The notes: generated from the sequence alone by a model not told the origin. Counted from the stretch's first letter, positions 28,438-41,046 are shown. The stretch is DNA of 64,000 bases from Epiperipatus broadwayi (GCA_028023455.1 JAQFVV010000151.1:86001-150000), one strand, 5' to 3'. Program-made: numbers and translations.

Positions 28438-29810
28438 ATGGAGCTAAAGGCAGACAAAGAGGTGTTATCGAGGAGATCAAGTTGGCAAACAAAAAAAACT
28501 TACTAGTAATTAGAAGACCGATATTATTTTAAATTGGAAAGTTTTAAATGGAAAAAAATAATTTAAACTGCAAATAAAAAAACAAGAAAACATGTATATA
28601 TATTTTAAAATGAGGAATAGTGAAGGGGGAAAAGGTTAAGTATAACTAGATGACTGTACAAAAATTAAATATACATCTAGTATTAGTATAATAGAAAACA
28701 GTTACATTATATACATAAGTAAATGAAACAATTCAGAAAGGTATTTATCAAAAGGGTAAAGTTATAAATAGTTCATGAGAAGATTTCATACAATTACCAG
28801 TCCTTGTTCTTTGGGTCCAGTTCCCTTGATGTGGTAGCTAGATTAAATATGTGGGGATTTGTCCAGACAAGGAAATGGAAATTATGCAGCATATTAATTG
28901 TGAAGTTCACAGACATGGCTCACAGTTCAGGTTTCTCATTGTTGGTCAGGTTATGGCATTTTGATGGTTTTAGTAAGACCCTGGTGGCAGGCAAAGCTGT
29001 TGTGCCTAGCTGTCAAACATGGTTGCTTCCATCAAATTCATATAACTTTTAACCGGTCACATGTTGAAATCAGATCAGTAAGAATAAATCACTGGAACTC
29101 TTCAAAATAGGTTTTGCAATGCTTTCAGAATCAATCTCTGAATAGTAATAAGAATGATCGGCAAATTTCAGCAGTTTCTTCAAGAACAAAATTTAAAGGC
29201 AAAATCTGAATAATAATTTCAGGAACACATTTGACCAATTTTCTCAATAAAATATGATGAAAAACAAGCAGCACTAGAACCAGAAGCAGAACCAAAAAAG
29301 GATTTTAAAAATAAAATTTAAATCATTTAAAACATAAGATCTGCATGAATACTCATAAGAAAGCATAAAGATTTTAAAAGTAAAATCTCAATAATTTAAA
29401 CACAGAATCTGCATGAATAAGCAAAAGAACCTAAGAGATCTGGTCTTTTGTTCTCCTCTCCCTTTTATACATTTTCAGGAGCTACCCTTCTATTGTTTTG
29501 TGTATAATTTTAGATCTTGATAAGGCCCCTATGCCCCTTTGTTTTGAAGCAACTTTTAGCTAAAAATAAATTTTAAATTTTTGTTATCAAATTCTGCATT
29601 TAATTTCGAATTTGATTTAATTTAAAAAGGTTATCTTTAATTGCCTTTAAAGAAATATTAATTGAAACATGTCATTCCTTTAGAAATGTTGGCAGCCTTA
29701 TCTCAAATTAAAATCATACGCCATATTTTAACAAAATTTAAAAGAAAAATATCTTATTATTTCTTTTAACAAAATAACATTTTATTTCAACAGAATTTTA
29801 CATTAAATCA

Positions 29811-29823
29811 TATATATATATAT
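29811..29823. repeat. (TA)n junction between R3 and R2
   Basis: A short (TA)n tract of 13 bp that directly links the AAATCA end of R3 to the TGTAACC start of R2. Confidence 0.9.
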
Positions 29824-32260
29824 TGTAACCAGTTGGATTACATAGACACACTAATATAGTGTGTGTGCATAAATATATATGTAAAATTGAAAGGAAAACT
29901 AGAAATAAACACAGACAAAAATATAGTAGACATTTTTCTACATTTACTAAAATAAAATAATAACAAGTAAAGGGTTAAATAACTCTGAGTTTAAAATAAA
30001 ATTTCATTATGAAATTAATGTTTTAAAAAAGGTCTTAATAAATATAAATATTGTATTGTTATTATTATTATTCTGATTGTGAAACGTAAAAACACAATAC
30101 TTGTTTTTGAAAAAATTTTTTTAATTAATTAAAACATATATGTTTTTAAAGGGATTAGAGAGCTAAAAATAAAAACTCTGTTTTTAATCAAAGTGTTGTT
30201 AACACCTCAGATGAGTTTATAAAAGACTGATTAAAAATATATCAGTTAATCTGGTTAGTGATTTTTGAAGAGAACAGGTCAGCTGCAGAGTTGGTTACAA
30301 TATTTAGTTGCAACTTGATGAAGTTTGCAGCAGTTGGTTTTAGCTGACTGGAGAGTTGGCAAAATAGCTACTATGAAATTATGTGGCTGAAGGCAGAACA
30401 GTAAATTCAGGAACCACTACTGTTTTCCTGGTAGGAGTTTGAATTTCACATCAAGAAAATGACCCATTTCTTTGTGCTGTAATTCATAGCCTTAAACATG
30501 GAAAGGACAGCTGCTTGCCTGGAACAGTTCTACACAGACGGGAGGCCAACTATGGACCAACATTATACATGGATTATACTTTTACCTGATAATGACAATC
30601 ACTAAAACCAAACTCACCAAGAAAAAAAATCTTCTAGCTTGCTGAAAGGCAGAGAAACACGGATAAACGTACATACAGCTGGTGGTGAGTAGCATTATAT
30701 ATGATAAGGAAGTTTTAAACAATTTCCTTAGTAAAATGACATTTTTATAACTGATAGAAATATATAAAACGATATTAGTTTAAAATCGTTTATTAAAGAA
30801 AAAAAAACTGTTTAAAGTTATATTTATAATTTAGAAAGAAAAAAACTACAAAGAAAGTTATAATTAATAATCAAGAAAAAGATTTCCAAAAATCTTTTAG
30901 ACTAGAAAAAAAAAAGACATTTTAAATCAATTAACTGTCAAAAATTTGATAGTTCTTATTGACAGAAAAAGATTATATTCAGCAAAGAGGATTAAATTGT
31001 GAAATAATCTTTAATAATTTTATTGTGATAAATACAAATGTTATGTATATAAATTAATGTTTCGCACGTCTGTACAAATTATATACACGTGTTTCAGTAA
31101 ACCTAGTATGTAAAATGTATTTCATTTAACTGAAACTTCAATCATTTATTGTATTTTATATAATTTAAGAATTTGATAATTATTTTGTAACAAGTCAAAT
31201 AGGTTATTTCACGCACACACATATGTGTGCGTATATATGTCAATTGTATTGTAAATAACAATGCGCGTCAGACACTTATGTGTAAAATTGTAATCATTTT
31301 TCTAAATTAAATGTTAATTCAAACATGTTTATTTTGTATCAAGCCACATGCCTGTGTGCTGAATGGGTTTTAAGTAAACCTAATTTATTAATCATGTAAC
31401 TCAATGTATACTTTTCAAAATCAGAACCCTTATAAGACCTTAAATATCATTTATTTTTTATTGTTATTAATAAAATTGTATTTAATTGTTAAAATTGTAT
31501 TCCATCATCTCTTGTTCACATACAATAATAGAGCTTTATGTTCTCTGAGCTAGATTTCAGACACAGATAAATGGGGATGTGCTTAGTGCTTTGGGCATCC
31601 AGTGATGATAAATCATCATCCTGGTTGGCACAAAAGAGGATACTCTTTAAAGCCCAAGCACAATTTTTTTATTATTTTACTTTAGTCTTATTAAAAGTTA
31701 AGTTTATAGTTGGCCAGTACATTAATAGTACTTTAGTGGCCAGAGCATTGATGATGATCAGCATGCTTTAAATGTCCCAGCATTATTGTTCTATTTCTGA
31801 TTATTGGGTATTTTAATGGATGGGCACTAAACTGGTGCATCCAAGTTATGTTTATATAATTGCCCAGGCTGGCAAAGACTCAATAGTTAGCCTGGTCTAC
31901 AGAAAACCCATTTTCAATCCAGTCACAAGGTTGACTGTTGATTTATATATTTTATTGTACTAATTTGTTTATTCCCATCAATGATGATGATGGATGGTTA
32001 TTTCTCTCTAATATTTACTTATACTGATATTTACTTTATAATGCTGGTTGATAATTATTATGGTTGCTCTTTTGAGTTAGCTTCTGATCTCTCAATGTTC
32101 TCAGAGATTCTTTAATCTCATACTCATATCTTTAAATATACTTATATATACTTTATAAATCATTGATGATTTCATTTTAAATTGACAGTGGTGATGATGA
32201 TTTTGCCATCACCCAGTTTCATTCATTTTTCATTTGATACCCCCACCCCATCCCGTTACA
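29824..32260 (+). mobile_element. R2 repeat, copy 2 (complete, LTR-like)
   Basis: A 2437-bp unit beginning TGTAACCAG and ending CCCGTTACA, giving a 6-bp inverted end (TGTAAC/GTTACA), with (TA)n on both sides. Inverted truncated copies lie at 11489-12979 and 43707-45290. No conserved protein frame was found; a 66-codon frame at 31571-31771 is not kept in the other copies. TG..CA ends and size fit a solo LTR; an internal region was not seen in the window. Confidence 0.7.
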
Positions 32261-32272
32261 ATATATATATAT
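32261..32272. repeat. (TA)6 junction between R2 and R1
   Basis: Twelve bases of (AT)6 separate the GTTACA end of R2 from the TGTAACGA start of R1, giving a palindromic GTTACA-(AT)6-TGTAAC junction. Confidence 0.95.
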
Positions 32273-34438
32273 TGTAACGAGCACAGACGTCATTACATTG
32301 TTTTTTATTATTAAACATAAAGTTAAAATAAAAAGTTCGCATTTAAAAACTTCTTTTTTTTTGTTAGACATAAAAATTGAAAATCTTAAACTCGTATATA
32401 TATATATAATCGCGCAGAAGAAAAATTATTAAAATAAAACTTTATTGAAGAAAAAGTATTTTAAAACTAAATCTTAAAAAGATTTAGAGATAAAAATATA
32501 TCTTTAATTTTGGAAAACACAATAAGTAATCAGAAAATGGAAATGATTATTTTAATTAGTAAACTAGCCTTGGGCATTTATATGTATAAACAGTGGTCAG
32601 ATAGGAGAGAAAAACAATGGAATCGGACCTCAGCGAAAGGACCATCACATTGATGACGTAATGTCAATTCAAGCTACAAAATTAATATAAAAGGTCAAGT
32701 TTGAAAATTATTGATTGATTATTATTGAGAGATGTGACAGATATGTGTTAGTGCAGAGGTGAAAAAGAAGGGATTGAAAAGACGCACTCTTCAATCCCTT
32801 CAGTTCTGCTAAGAAAGAAGGAGAAATGAACTATCATTTTCTACATTGAGGACCAGTTAAAGCAAAAACCTCTGGATGGATAAATAAATCGGCCAACAGA
32901 ATACCAATCTTAGGGCGGCATGGGAATTCACATTCATGGCAAGCAATGGATAAAATTGGATGTTTTAAAAAATCGTAAGAACTTTATATTCATTTGAACA
33001 ATAAGAACTCTAAATTTTAAAACTTTTTGGTAAATACTGCAATAGAATCCTATCTGACCAAACTAAAATATTTATTAATTAGTTATAATTTTATTTGATG
33101 TGTTTCTTTTGTAAAATCATTTCCATTTATTTATTTATTTATTTATTTTTTGTTCTTTAAGTTTTATCATGATTTTTGTTTTTCGTTAAATTAATTATAT
33201 AAATGTTAAACTTAAGTCAGGCGTGAATGGCTGTATAGATTTGCAAAGTTATATTAGGGGAGGGTAATCTTAGGTTATTTGTGTCATAGTTGAATTGGGT
33301 CAATGGATGGGATATATTGGTGTGATTAGTAGATGTAATATCAGATTCGCTATGGGCAGAATCGTTTCATATGCCGCACTCACCCGTTTGCCTATGGAAG
33401 GAATTATAAGACGGAGAACGCAGTTCCTTTCTATGGAGTTTTTTTTTTATTGCTCTTCTTGTCAGATAGATGCAATATTCCTATTTGACGAGAGGCAATT
33501 TCTTCTCTTAACTTTTTGGTGCTGCCGTATTTCATATTACATTGAATGCATCGATATATCAGATAAATTGATGCCAGTTTTGACTGTGAACCTTTAGTCT
33601 AAGGTTAAATAGGGATAGAATGTTTATTTTCAAATGCAAATCTATGTAGTCTATTCATACTCGACACTAAATAAAAATGCATTAAATTTAAGTTGTTTAT
33701 AGATGCTTGCATGGATTGGTTATCGGTTAAGTATGTTTTGGGTTTTCATATTTGATCAAAATATATAGACATTCGATAAATAATGATACCTTACGGTGAG
33801 TATCTAAAATGTATTTATTCGGATGTCTTTTAAGTTATTGGTGACAATGCAAGTATCTTATGGTGAATACTATTGGGTTACTTATAAATCTCCCTCTGCA
33901 ATTGTCAGTATCAATGATTTTATATTTTGATCATTTATGTTTATTTTGAAATGTTTTTAACCGTTGTAATCTATGTAACCGATCTATACTCAACATTATT
34001 AAAACAATTTTTTATAATTCCATCTGTGCGAACTTAATTAAAATGTAAACTTATAATATAATAGAAATTAAAATGTAAATTAAAATCTAAAGTAAAGTTA
34101 AAAATAATGTTAAATGTTAAAATGTAAACTGATACTAAAACAATTTTAAATCTTATATATATATGTGCATAAATAAATTTTTGTATGTTAATTACTGGCA
34201 GTGGCTTATTTTATTTATTTTTTAATGTTGAAATATAATTAGATAAGATATGATATTATTAAATCTCTGCTACTCCCTAAACTAGTGACTTGGGCTAACG
34301 ACCGGAATCAAAATTTAAAAAAAAATTTTTTTTTTGCCTTATGTATCTGCCTACATTATAAATTTTTCTAGGTTCAAATGTCTAGATGGCACCCTGTAGT
34401 GCAGATTATGGTAAGCTCACTTTCTCCGGATCGTTACA
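32273..34438 (+). mobile_element. R1 repeat, copy 2 (complete, LTR-like)
   Basis: A 2166-bp unit with ends TGTAACGAGC and ATCGTTACA (8-bp imperfect inverted ends) between (TA)n tracts. Copy 3 (59389-61537) matches it over its full length and copy 1 (1-1378) over the right part. An internal hairpin-forming stretch (gggattgaa ... ttcaatccc) lies at about 32771-32800. No shared coding frame exists. It is best explained as a solo LTR, or an LTR-like non-autonomous element, of a family whose body is not in the window. Confidence 0.75.
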
Positions 34439-34452
34439 ATATATATATATAT
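34439..34452. repeat. (TA)n junction between R1 and R4
   Basis: A 14-bp (AT)n tract linking the GTTACA end of R1 to R4. Confidence 0.9.
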
Positions 34453-34716
34453 GCTTGACGTTTATATATGTTTGATGAATAGGTTTTAAAAGTAAATTTT
34501 AATAGCAATTTAACCTTAACGGAATTGATTTTAAAAGAAATATTTTAATGCATATACAAATTTAAATACCGTTAAGTAAGCAAAATGAATGTATTAATTT
34601 TAGCTTTAATGCAAAACCCTGTGGATACTGGATTATAAACTTAATTTAGATCTCAATATTAGTTAAGTTTATAGAAGGCCGTGAAGCATGGATCGGACTT
34701 CCGGATCCATTGCTTC
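34453..34716 (+). mobile_element. R4 short repeat with terminal hairpin, copy 1
   Basis: A 264-bp sequence about 93% alike by eye to 42498-42763. Both start gctt.gacgttta/gcttcgatgttta and end in a potential hairpin (34684-34716: gaagcatggatc ... ggatccattgcttc). It has no coding capacity. A terminal hairpin and short non-coding body next to AT dinucleotides would suit a non-autonomous Helitron-like element, but no CTRR end is evident, so the class is open. Confidence 0.65.
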
Positions 34717-35049
34717 ATTTCCCAATAGTGAGTGAGAAAAAATGTTAAAAAATGCAGTTGCTTCAGGTCAGAGATAAAAATTTGTGCCAGGTGAGTTCAA
34801 GCCTACTCTTTAATTTGCTGTAATATTTACTTTATTAACTAACTAACAGTCTTTCTTTTCTTTTCTATCTGTAATTCATTGTCATATACTTAATACCAGG
34901 TCCGTATTGTTTTTAGTTTAACAAGTTATATTATTACTTTTTTTTAATTTCTGTACTTTCTGGGATCCGGTGGTATGCAAGGTTTTAGGTTTCTAGCATT
35001 ATTCTGTCTTTTTATGCTGTGACTATCTTTCAACAGAAACGCATTTCCT
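34717..35049. other. Unassigned spacer
   Basis: No repeat or coding match was recognised between R4 and the Ty3/gypsy remnant. Confidence 0.4.
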
Positions 35050-35850
35050 CCACCCTTCTTTTTTAATGCACATGTTCCTCTATATATTGGGAAAAACTTT
35101 TTAACTTTCCTTCACACTGTACTACTTGGCCTAAGGTCTCTCAGTCATACTTGTTCCCCTTGCCTAAATTGACATTGCCGGTTTCATTTTTTCTTCTTAC
35201 GATGCAGAACTGCCCATTTTTAACCGTTCATTCACTATCTTTTGGTTTTCTAGTTGGTCTATTTTCTCCTCTTCTACTAATATTTTGGTTTTAAATACCT
35301 GAGGATGTGCTCTACCATACTGCAAATGTGTTGGAATAAATCCAATTAAGTCATTCATTTTATTATTAATATCTTGTCCCACCTTTTCAGTTTTATTTAC
35401 CCAATCTGAAGTTCAAAGAGTGTTTGTGCTCTCCCTATCCTCTATTATCTGCCAATTTTCTTCTCCACTTTGCCTTTCATGTATGATTGACAAGTCCAAG
35501 TGGTGAATATCCTTACATAATTCATCATCAATCAGTGATTTGACATGAGTATCATCTTGTTCTTGTCGATCTTGCCACTTTACTTGAGTATCATCATCTG
35601 GTAATACTTTTGTCATACCAGTCTGTTTTTGATGGAGTTTCATATTTTTCACCACATGGTTTAATCTTTTTACTGTGTTTCCCATGAATTTTTAGAACAT
35701 AGTCATCATCATTTTTCTTTCCTCTCTCAGTTCTTTGATGAGAGCTTCCAAATTATACTCTTGATCACTATGAGTACATGTTGATATCTGGGGAAGGTTG
35801 AGTACTACCTCCTCATTGTCATAATCTTTACTTCTCTTCTGTTCCTCCAT
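35050..35850 (-). pseudogene. Internally deleted Ty3/gypsy element: gag-like start joined to integrase end
   Basis: Read from 35850 downwards, an ATG opens a 146-codon hydrophilic frame (MEEQKRSKDYDNEEVV ... REERKMMMTMF, a TAA, then MGNTVKRLNHVVKNM ... to 35413), consistent with the N-terminal part of a gag; this identity is inferred from position and composition only. About 10 bases on, the sequence becomes an integrase C-terminal region: W..KTEKVGQDINNKMND, GFIPTHLQYGRAHPQVFK, and in another frame KVKKFFPIYRG (about 35100), the usual KF.P.Y.GP motif. Protease, RT, RNase H and the integrase core are absent, so at least 3 kb is deleted. There are stops in every segment. Confidence 0.65.
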
Positions 35851-37399
35851 TTTTGCCTAATATTGGCTATTTTGTTATTCAACAATAACACCTTATTTCT
35901 ATAACTTATTTTAGTCTTTTATAAACAATTATAACTATCTTTACCAACCTAGAGGCAACAACGGAAAAAAAAACTAATCAAGGTAATATATTTTACTATA
36001 AGTATCTGCCGCTATATACTTTTGTATACTCTTATACTTGTTACTAAAGCAAAATTTTATTTCTTCGTAAAATAAATTAATATTATAATTTTTATTCTCT
36101 ATAACTATCTCTTTTACTTTTGTATTGTATTTAGAAATTAAACTTTGCCTACCTCATGAGTTCCTATCTTAACAAATGCCTAAATGTGTCGGTTTTACCA
36201 TGAAAAAAAATTTTGCTCTATCTGTGTCTGTTTTGTATTAATTCTACATATATGAAACTCCTCAATTTACTTCTATATATTTTTTAAATTTTATTGTTAA
36301 TGTCTCAGCTATTCATTTAATAGTCAAAAATAATGCAACTTACAACTGGACCCAGCTTTGTCTGACACCTGAAACAACTAAAAAATGCATTTACATTAAT
36401 ACAACATGTTTCCATATATCCAAAAGGAATATGTGAGCAAAAATGTACATATGTCATGTTTAAAATTATTTTGGCTCACTAAGCATACATTGTTATTTTT
36501 GATCAGTTACTATACTATGGTTTGGTTTATTTGAATCTGATATGAGAGATTGCACTTGCTGACAAAATTATTTGATGAGGGCACCAGTCAACAAGGCAAT
36601 AGCCATATCAATTATACATATTATGGATAATGATCCAAGAACACATTGATAAAGGTTTATAATGTTTAACATAATTAGATTTATTTTAAATTTCACTTCA
36701 CTTTCAAAACAAAATTCTTCCTCATATGATTCTGCTGAATGAAAAAAAAAATCTCTGCACGAATAAGTAAATGCTATTTTTAATGATTTTAAAATTATAT
36801 CTTGGATGTATAACTTTAAGTAAGTTAATATGTATGACCTGGGTTTGAAACCATGCTACCATTTTGTTCATGACAAAAAAATATAAATTCAGACAGCCAA
36901 AGTACGATTCACAAAAAAATATAAAAAAAAATTAAAATAAAAGTAAAATCCCATGATAACTGCTACTCCGAATTATGAAACTGGGATCGAAACCAAATAC
37001 CATTTTGTTCACAACCAGAAATCGTTATACAATTATCAATCAATTTTACAGATAATGCACTAAGATCAAAAACTGTTAAAAACATTCATATAAAAATGGG
37101 TTTTGCTGAACTATAAATGAAATGTATACCATATACACCCATATATATGAATATATACTTCACTAAATAAGCATATATATAACCACATATCAATATACAA
37201 AGAGATATACCTACATGAATATTTCTTTTATTATCATGTACATGATTTTATTTTGAAAGATTCATCACATTGTGGACCACATACTCCTATTATTTCAGGC
37301 TTGTAAACACTGGTCATAAATGTAACGAGGAAAGAATGATTGCAGACGTAGACCTCTAATTTCAGGCTACTCAGCAATCCTGAATTCTAAAGTGTAAGG
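35851..37399. other. Unassigned AT-rich region
   Basis: It may hold the 5' flank or LTR of the gypsy remnant. No second copy and no coding motif were recognised. Confidence 0.4.
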
Positions 37400-37559
37400 G
37401 GTCTTCACCAAAATGGTTACTAAAAAAGGTCTTCACCAAAATGGTTACTAAAAAAGGTCTTCACCAAAATGGTTACTAAAAAGGGTCTTCACCTAAAACG
37501 ATTACTATAAAGGTCTTCACCTAATGGTTACTAAAAAAGGTCTTCACCAAACGGTTACT
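37400..37559 (+). repeat. Minisatellite, about 6 units of 25-29 bp
   Basis: Tandem units of the type ggtcttcaccaaaatggttac + taaaaa. The first three are near-identical and the last three diverge by small deletions. Confidence 0.95.
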
Positions 37560-37620
37560 CAATAAATGATTCCAATAGCACAATCTGAATTGAGAAAAAA
37601 AACCTTAACTAAAGTTGGCT

Positions 37621-37702
37621 GACATATATGTTATACAATATATATATATATATATATAAAATGACATATATGTTATACAATATATATATATATATATTAA
37701 AA
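37621..37702 (+). repeat. Tandem duplication ending in (TA)n
   Basis: Two units of gacatatatgttatacaata followed by (TA)n and aaaat. Each ends in a TATACA-(TA)n arrangement like the larger repeats. Confidence 0.85.
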
Positions 37703-38832
37703 TGAACATACACGCATTTATTATTTATCAAGTTGAATATTAAGTTTGATGATAAAAAAAACTTATACCTATATATTATTTGCGAGGAAACATATTTATA
37801 AAATTAACAGTGAAAAAAAATATTTTGCCTGATTATAATTATTCACTATATATAAAAAGAAACGAAACACAGAGAAAGTGAAAAAATATTTGGTGATATC
37901 GTTCTATGACACATATCAATTTGAAATTATCAAACTTTTTGATCTACAATAAAAAAATATCTACTAACAGAAAGAAATTGTTATCAAATGATTAGATCTA
38001 TACAAAAATTTTATAATAAACGAAAAAATATATATTATCTATTTGTACCTTTTACTAAAATTAACACTGCCGTATGTACACTATATTTAAAAACAGTTAT
38101 TATACCAAAATTGCTCATGTTTAAGCAATACTAAAATAACATAAAGTATGAAAGCTATTTTAAGGGTGGACGGGTGGGTAGTTATTTGACATTTCCACCA
38201 CATCGAAGCTATATACTTTATAGGAAAAACGATATGGTGACTGGTGATGACAAATCTATTCATTAGGGAAAAAAATTTGCTTTAACTCACATATTTAATC
38301 TCATTTTATCCTCACAAAAAAAAAACTAATGGAGTGTTAACCTTTCTAAATGTAACATATTTATTCTATTAGATTTAAAACTCTGAAAAAATTTTTTACA
38401 CTATGATGCATTTCAATTTTTAATTAATTTTAAAATGAAATTTGGCCCACATTAGGAGACAAACTCGAAAAAAAATTTTTTTACATCTATATATACCTTA
38501 AGTCCCCTTTCCTTTCCTTCTACAAAATAAAATTTGGCCCATTTTGTGTGACAAATATGGGGAAAAAATGTTACACATATCTATTATTTTGTGTTGTTGA
38601 AAAAAACATTATATATATGCTCAACAATATACAGGGTGGGAAAATATTCAATCACCTCACGGATGGGCGTACAATCTGGGAAAAAAATTCAAGATATATA
38701 TTATTCATTATTTAAAACAGAAGAAAGAAAAAACATTATACATACATAACAAATGCTATATAGGGCATTGCAGGGTGTGGGAATCTTGAATAGCCTCATG
38801 GATGGGCATCCAAATATGTAGACAAAAACTAC
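37703..38832. other. Unassigned, with diverged internal repetition
   Basis: Two related blocks begin atttggccca near 38440 and 38520. Two more, cagggtg.gg..aat followed by atggatgggc-type sequence, lie near 38633 and 38781. No gene was seen. Confidence 0.45.
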
Positions 38833-40836
38833 TGTACCAGTCAGATTATTTATGTTGGTTTAACCTAGTTTGAATACTAGGTGAAAGTACCTTGAGGCCA
38901 CCCATACATGAGATATAGAAATCAAGAATATTATGACCTCTGCCCTATTTGCCTATTCTCAAGACTAACTACGAAACAACAACATATCTGAGATATGCAT
39001 AAATTGTTTTCTCACCTGGCCCAAATCTTAGCATCAGGGAGAGACATGGAGTGGAACACTTATGGGACTAACTAAGTTAAATGTTCATAAAAATGTAATA
39101 TGAAATATGTTTGTGCATGCCTGGATCATTGGAAGAGTAAAATAAAAATTAAGCTAATCAGAAATTGAAATAAAATTAGAAAACTTAAGCCTTTTTGATT
39201 AAATAACATATTTTAATAAAACATAATGCTAAATATTTGAAAAGTTGTAATTATCTCCGCTATTCCCTAATTGATTATATGATAAATAATTTGAAAATAA
39301 TGCAGAGGGTAATTACATTACATTTTGCAGTCTAAATCTATATCTTCCCAACTTTAATAAAATTATTAACTTGAATCCCCTTGATAAAGCTCAATTAAAA
39401 TAAATAATTCACAAAGCATTTTCTAGTTACTTTGTGCTTAAAACAATATTAAAATATTTAAGACATTTATACTAACTAAGATATAAGTAAGGGGCTAAAG
39501 GTGGACAAAGAGGCATTATCGAGGAGATCAAGTTGGCAAACAAAGAAATATTACTAGTATTTAGAAGACCGATATTATTTTAAATTGGAAAGTTTTAAAT
39601 GGAAAAAAATAATTTAAACTGCAAATACAAAACAATAAAACATTTTTATACATTTAAAATGAGGAATATCACAGGGGGAAAAGGTTAAGTATAACTAGAT
39701 GATCATATGAAAATTAAATATACATCTAGTATTAGTATAATAGAAAGAAGTTACATTATATATATAATTAAATGAAACAATTCAGAAAGGTATTTATCAA
39801 AAGGATAAAGTAATAAATAGTTCATGAGGAGATTTCATACAGTTACCAGTCTTTGTTCTTTGGATCCAGTTCCCTCGATGTGGTGGCTTGATTAAATATG
39901 TGGGGATTTGTCCATACAAGGAAATGGAAATTATGCAGCATTTTAATCGCGAAGTTCACAGACACAGCTCACATTTCAGGTTTCTCTTTGTTGAACAGGT
40001 TATGGCATTTTGATGGTTTTAGTAGGACCCCAGCAGCAGGCAAAGCTGTTGTTCCTAACCACCAAACATGGCTCTTTCCATCATATTCATATAACTTTTA
40101 ACTGGTCGCAAGTTGGAAACAGATCAGTAAGAATATATCGCTGGAACTCTTCAAAATAGGTTTTGCAATGCTTTCAGAATCAATCTCTGAATAATAATAA
40201 GAATGAAGCCCGGAAAATTTCAGCAGAGTTTCTTCAAGAACAAAATTTAAAGGTGAAATTTGAATAATAATTTCAGGAACACATTTGTCCGATTTTCTCA
40301 ATAAAATCTGACAAAGAATAAACAGCACTAAATCCAGCAGCAGAACCAAAAAAGGATTTTTAAAGTAAAATCTAAATCATTTAAAACCTAAGATATACAT
40401 GAATACACATAAGAAAGCATAGACATTTTAAAAATAAAATCTCAATAGTTTATCACAGGATCTGCACAAATACGCAAAAGAACCAGAGAAACCTGGTCTT
40501 TTGTTCTCCTCTCCCTTTTATATCTTTTCAGGAGCTAGATCTTAATAAGGCCTTTATGCTCCTTTGTTTCGAAGCAACTTTTAGCTAAAAATAAACTTTA
40601 AAATTTTGTTACCAAAATTCTGCATTTACTTTAGAATTTGATTTAATTTAAAAAGGCCATCTTTAATTGCCTTTAAAGGAATATTAATTGAAACATGCCA
40701 TTCCTTTAGAAATGTTGGCAGGCTTATCTCAAAATAAAATCATACACCATATTTTAACAAAATATAAAAGAAAAATATCTTATTGTTTCTGTTAACAAAA
40801 TAACATTTTATTTCAACAAAATTTTGCATTAAATCA
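38833..40836 (+). mobile_element. R3 repeat, copy 2 (uninterrupted)
   Basis: A 2004-bp unit from TGTACCAGTCAG to AAATCA, collinear with R3 copy 1 but lacking the RTE, and so a natural empty site. The right flank is (TA)n (40837-40848); the left flank is not. There is no conserved coding frame. Confidence 0.8.
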
Positions 40837-41005
40837 TATATATATATTAGGCATCTACCCGTATTATCGTTCTATAATTCATGCATGTGTACGTTCTTTC
40901 CCGCAACTTCGAGTAAGTATATTTATGAGCACAGATTAAATCCCATCTCAAGCACCAATCTTACACTTTGATAAGAATTATACTCATCAAACACATAAAT
41001 AAGGG

Positions 41006-41046
<41 letters not shown>

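Larger units (their letters stand above)
25063..29810 (+). mobile_element. R3 repeat, copy 1, interrupted by an RTE insertion
   Basis: R3 without the insertion is about 2.03 kb (25063-25732 plus 28448-29810) and aligns end to end with 38833-40836. It begins TGTGTATCGGTCAG (copy 2: TGTACCAGTCAG) and ends AAATCA before (TA)n in both copies. The TG...CA ends and lack of conserved coding frames suggest a solo LTR or other non-autonomous element. A frame at 28804-29052 is partly open in copy 2 as well (39898-40101) but has no domain and is probably chance. Confidence 0.75.

Noticed and set aside
29824-34438. R2 and R1 as the two LTRs of one retrotransposon
   Set aside because: Their interiors are unrelated, they are separated by only 12 bp, and each occurs alone elsewhere in the window.
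37400-37559. Possible CRISPR array
   Set aside because: Units are contiguous without unique spacers, and the context is eukaryotic; it is a minisatellite.
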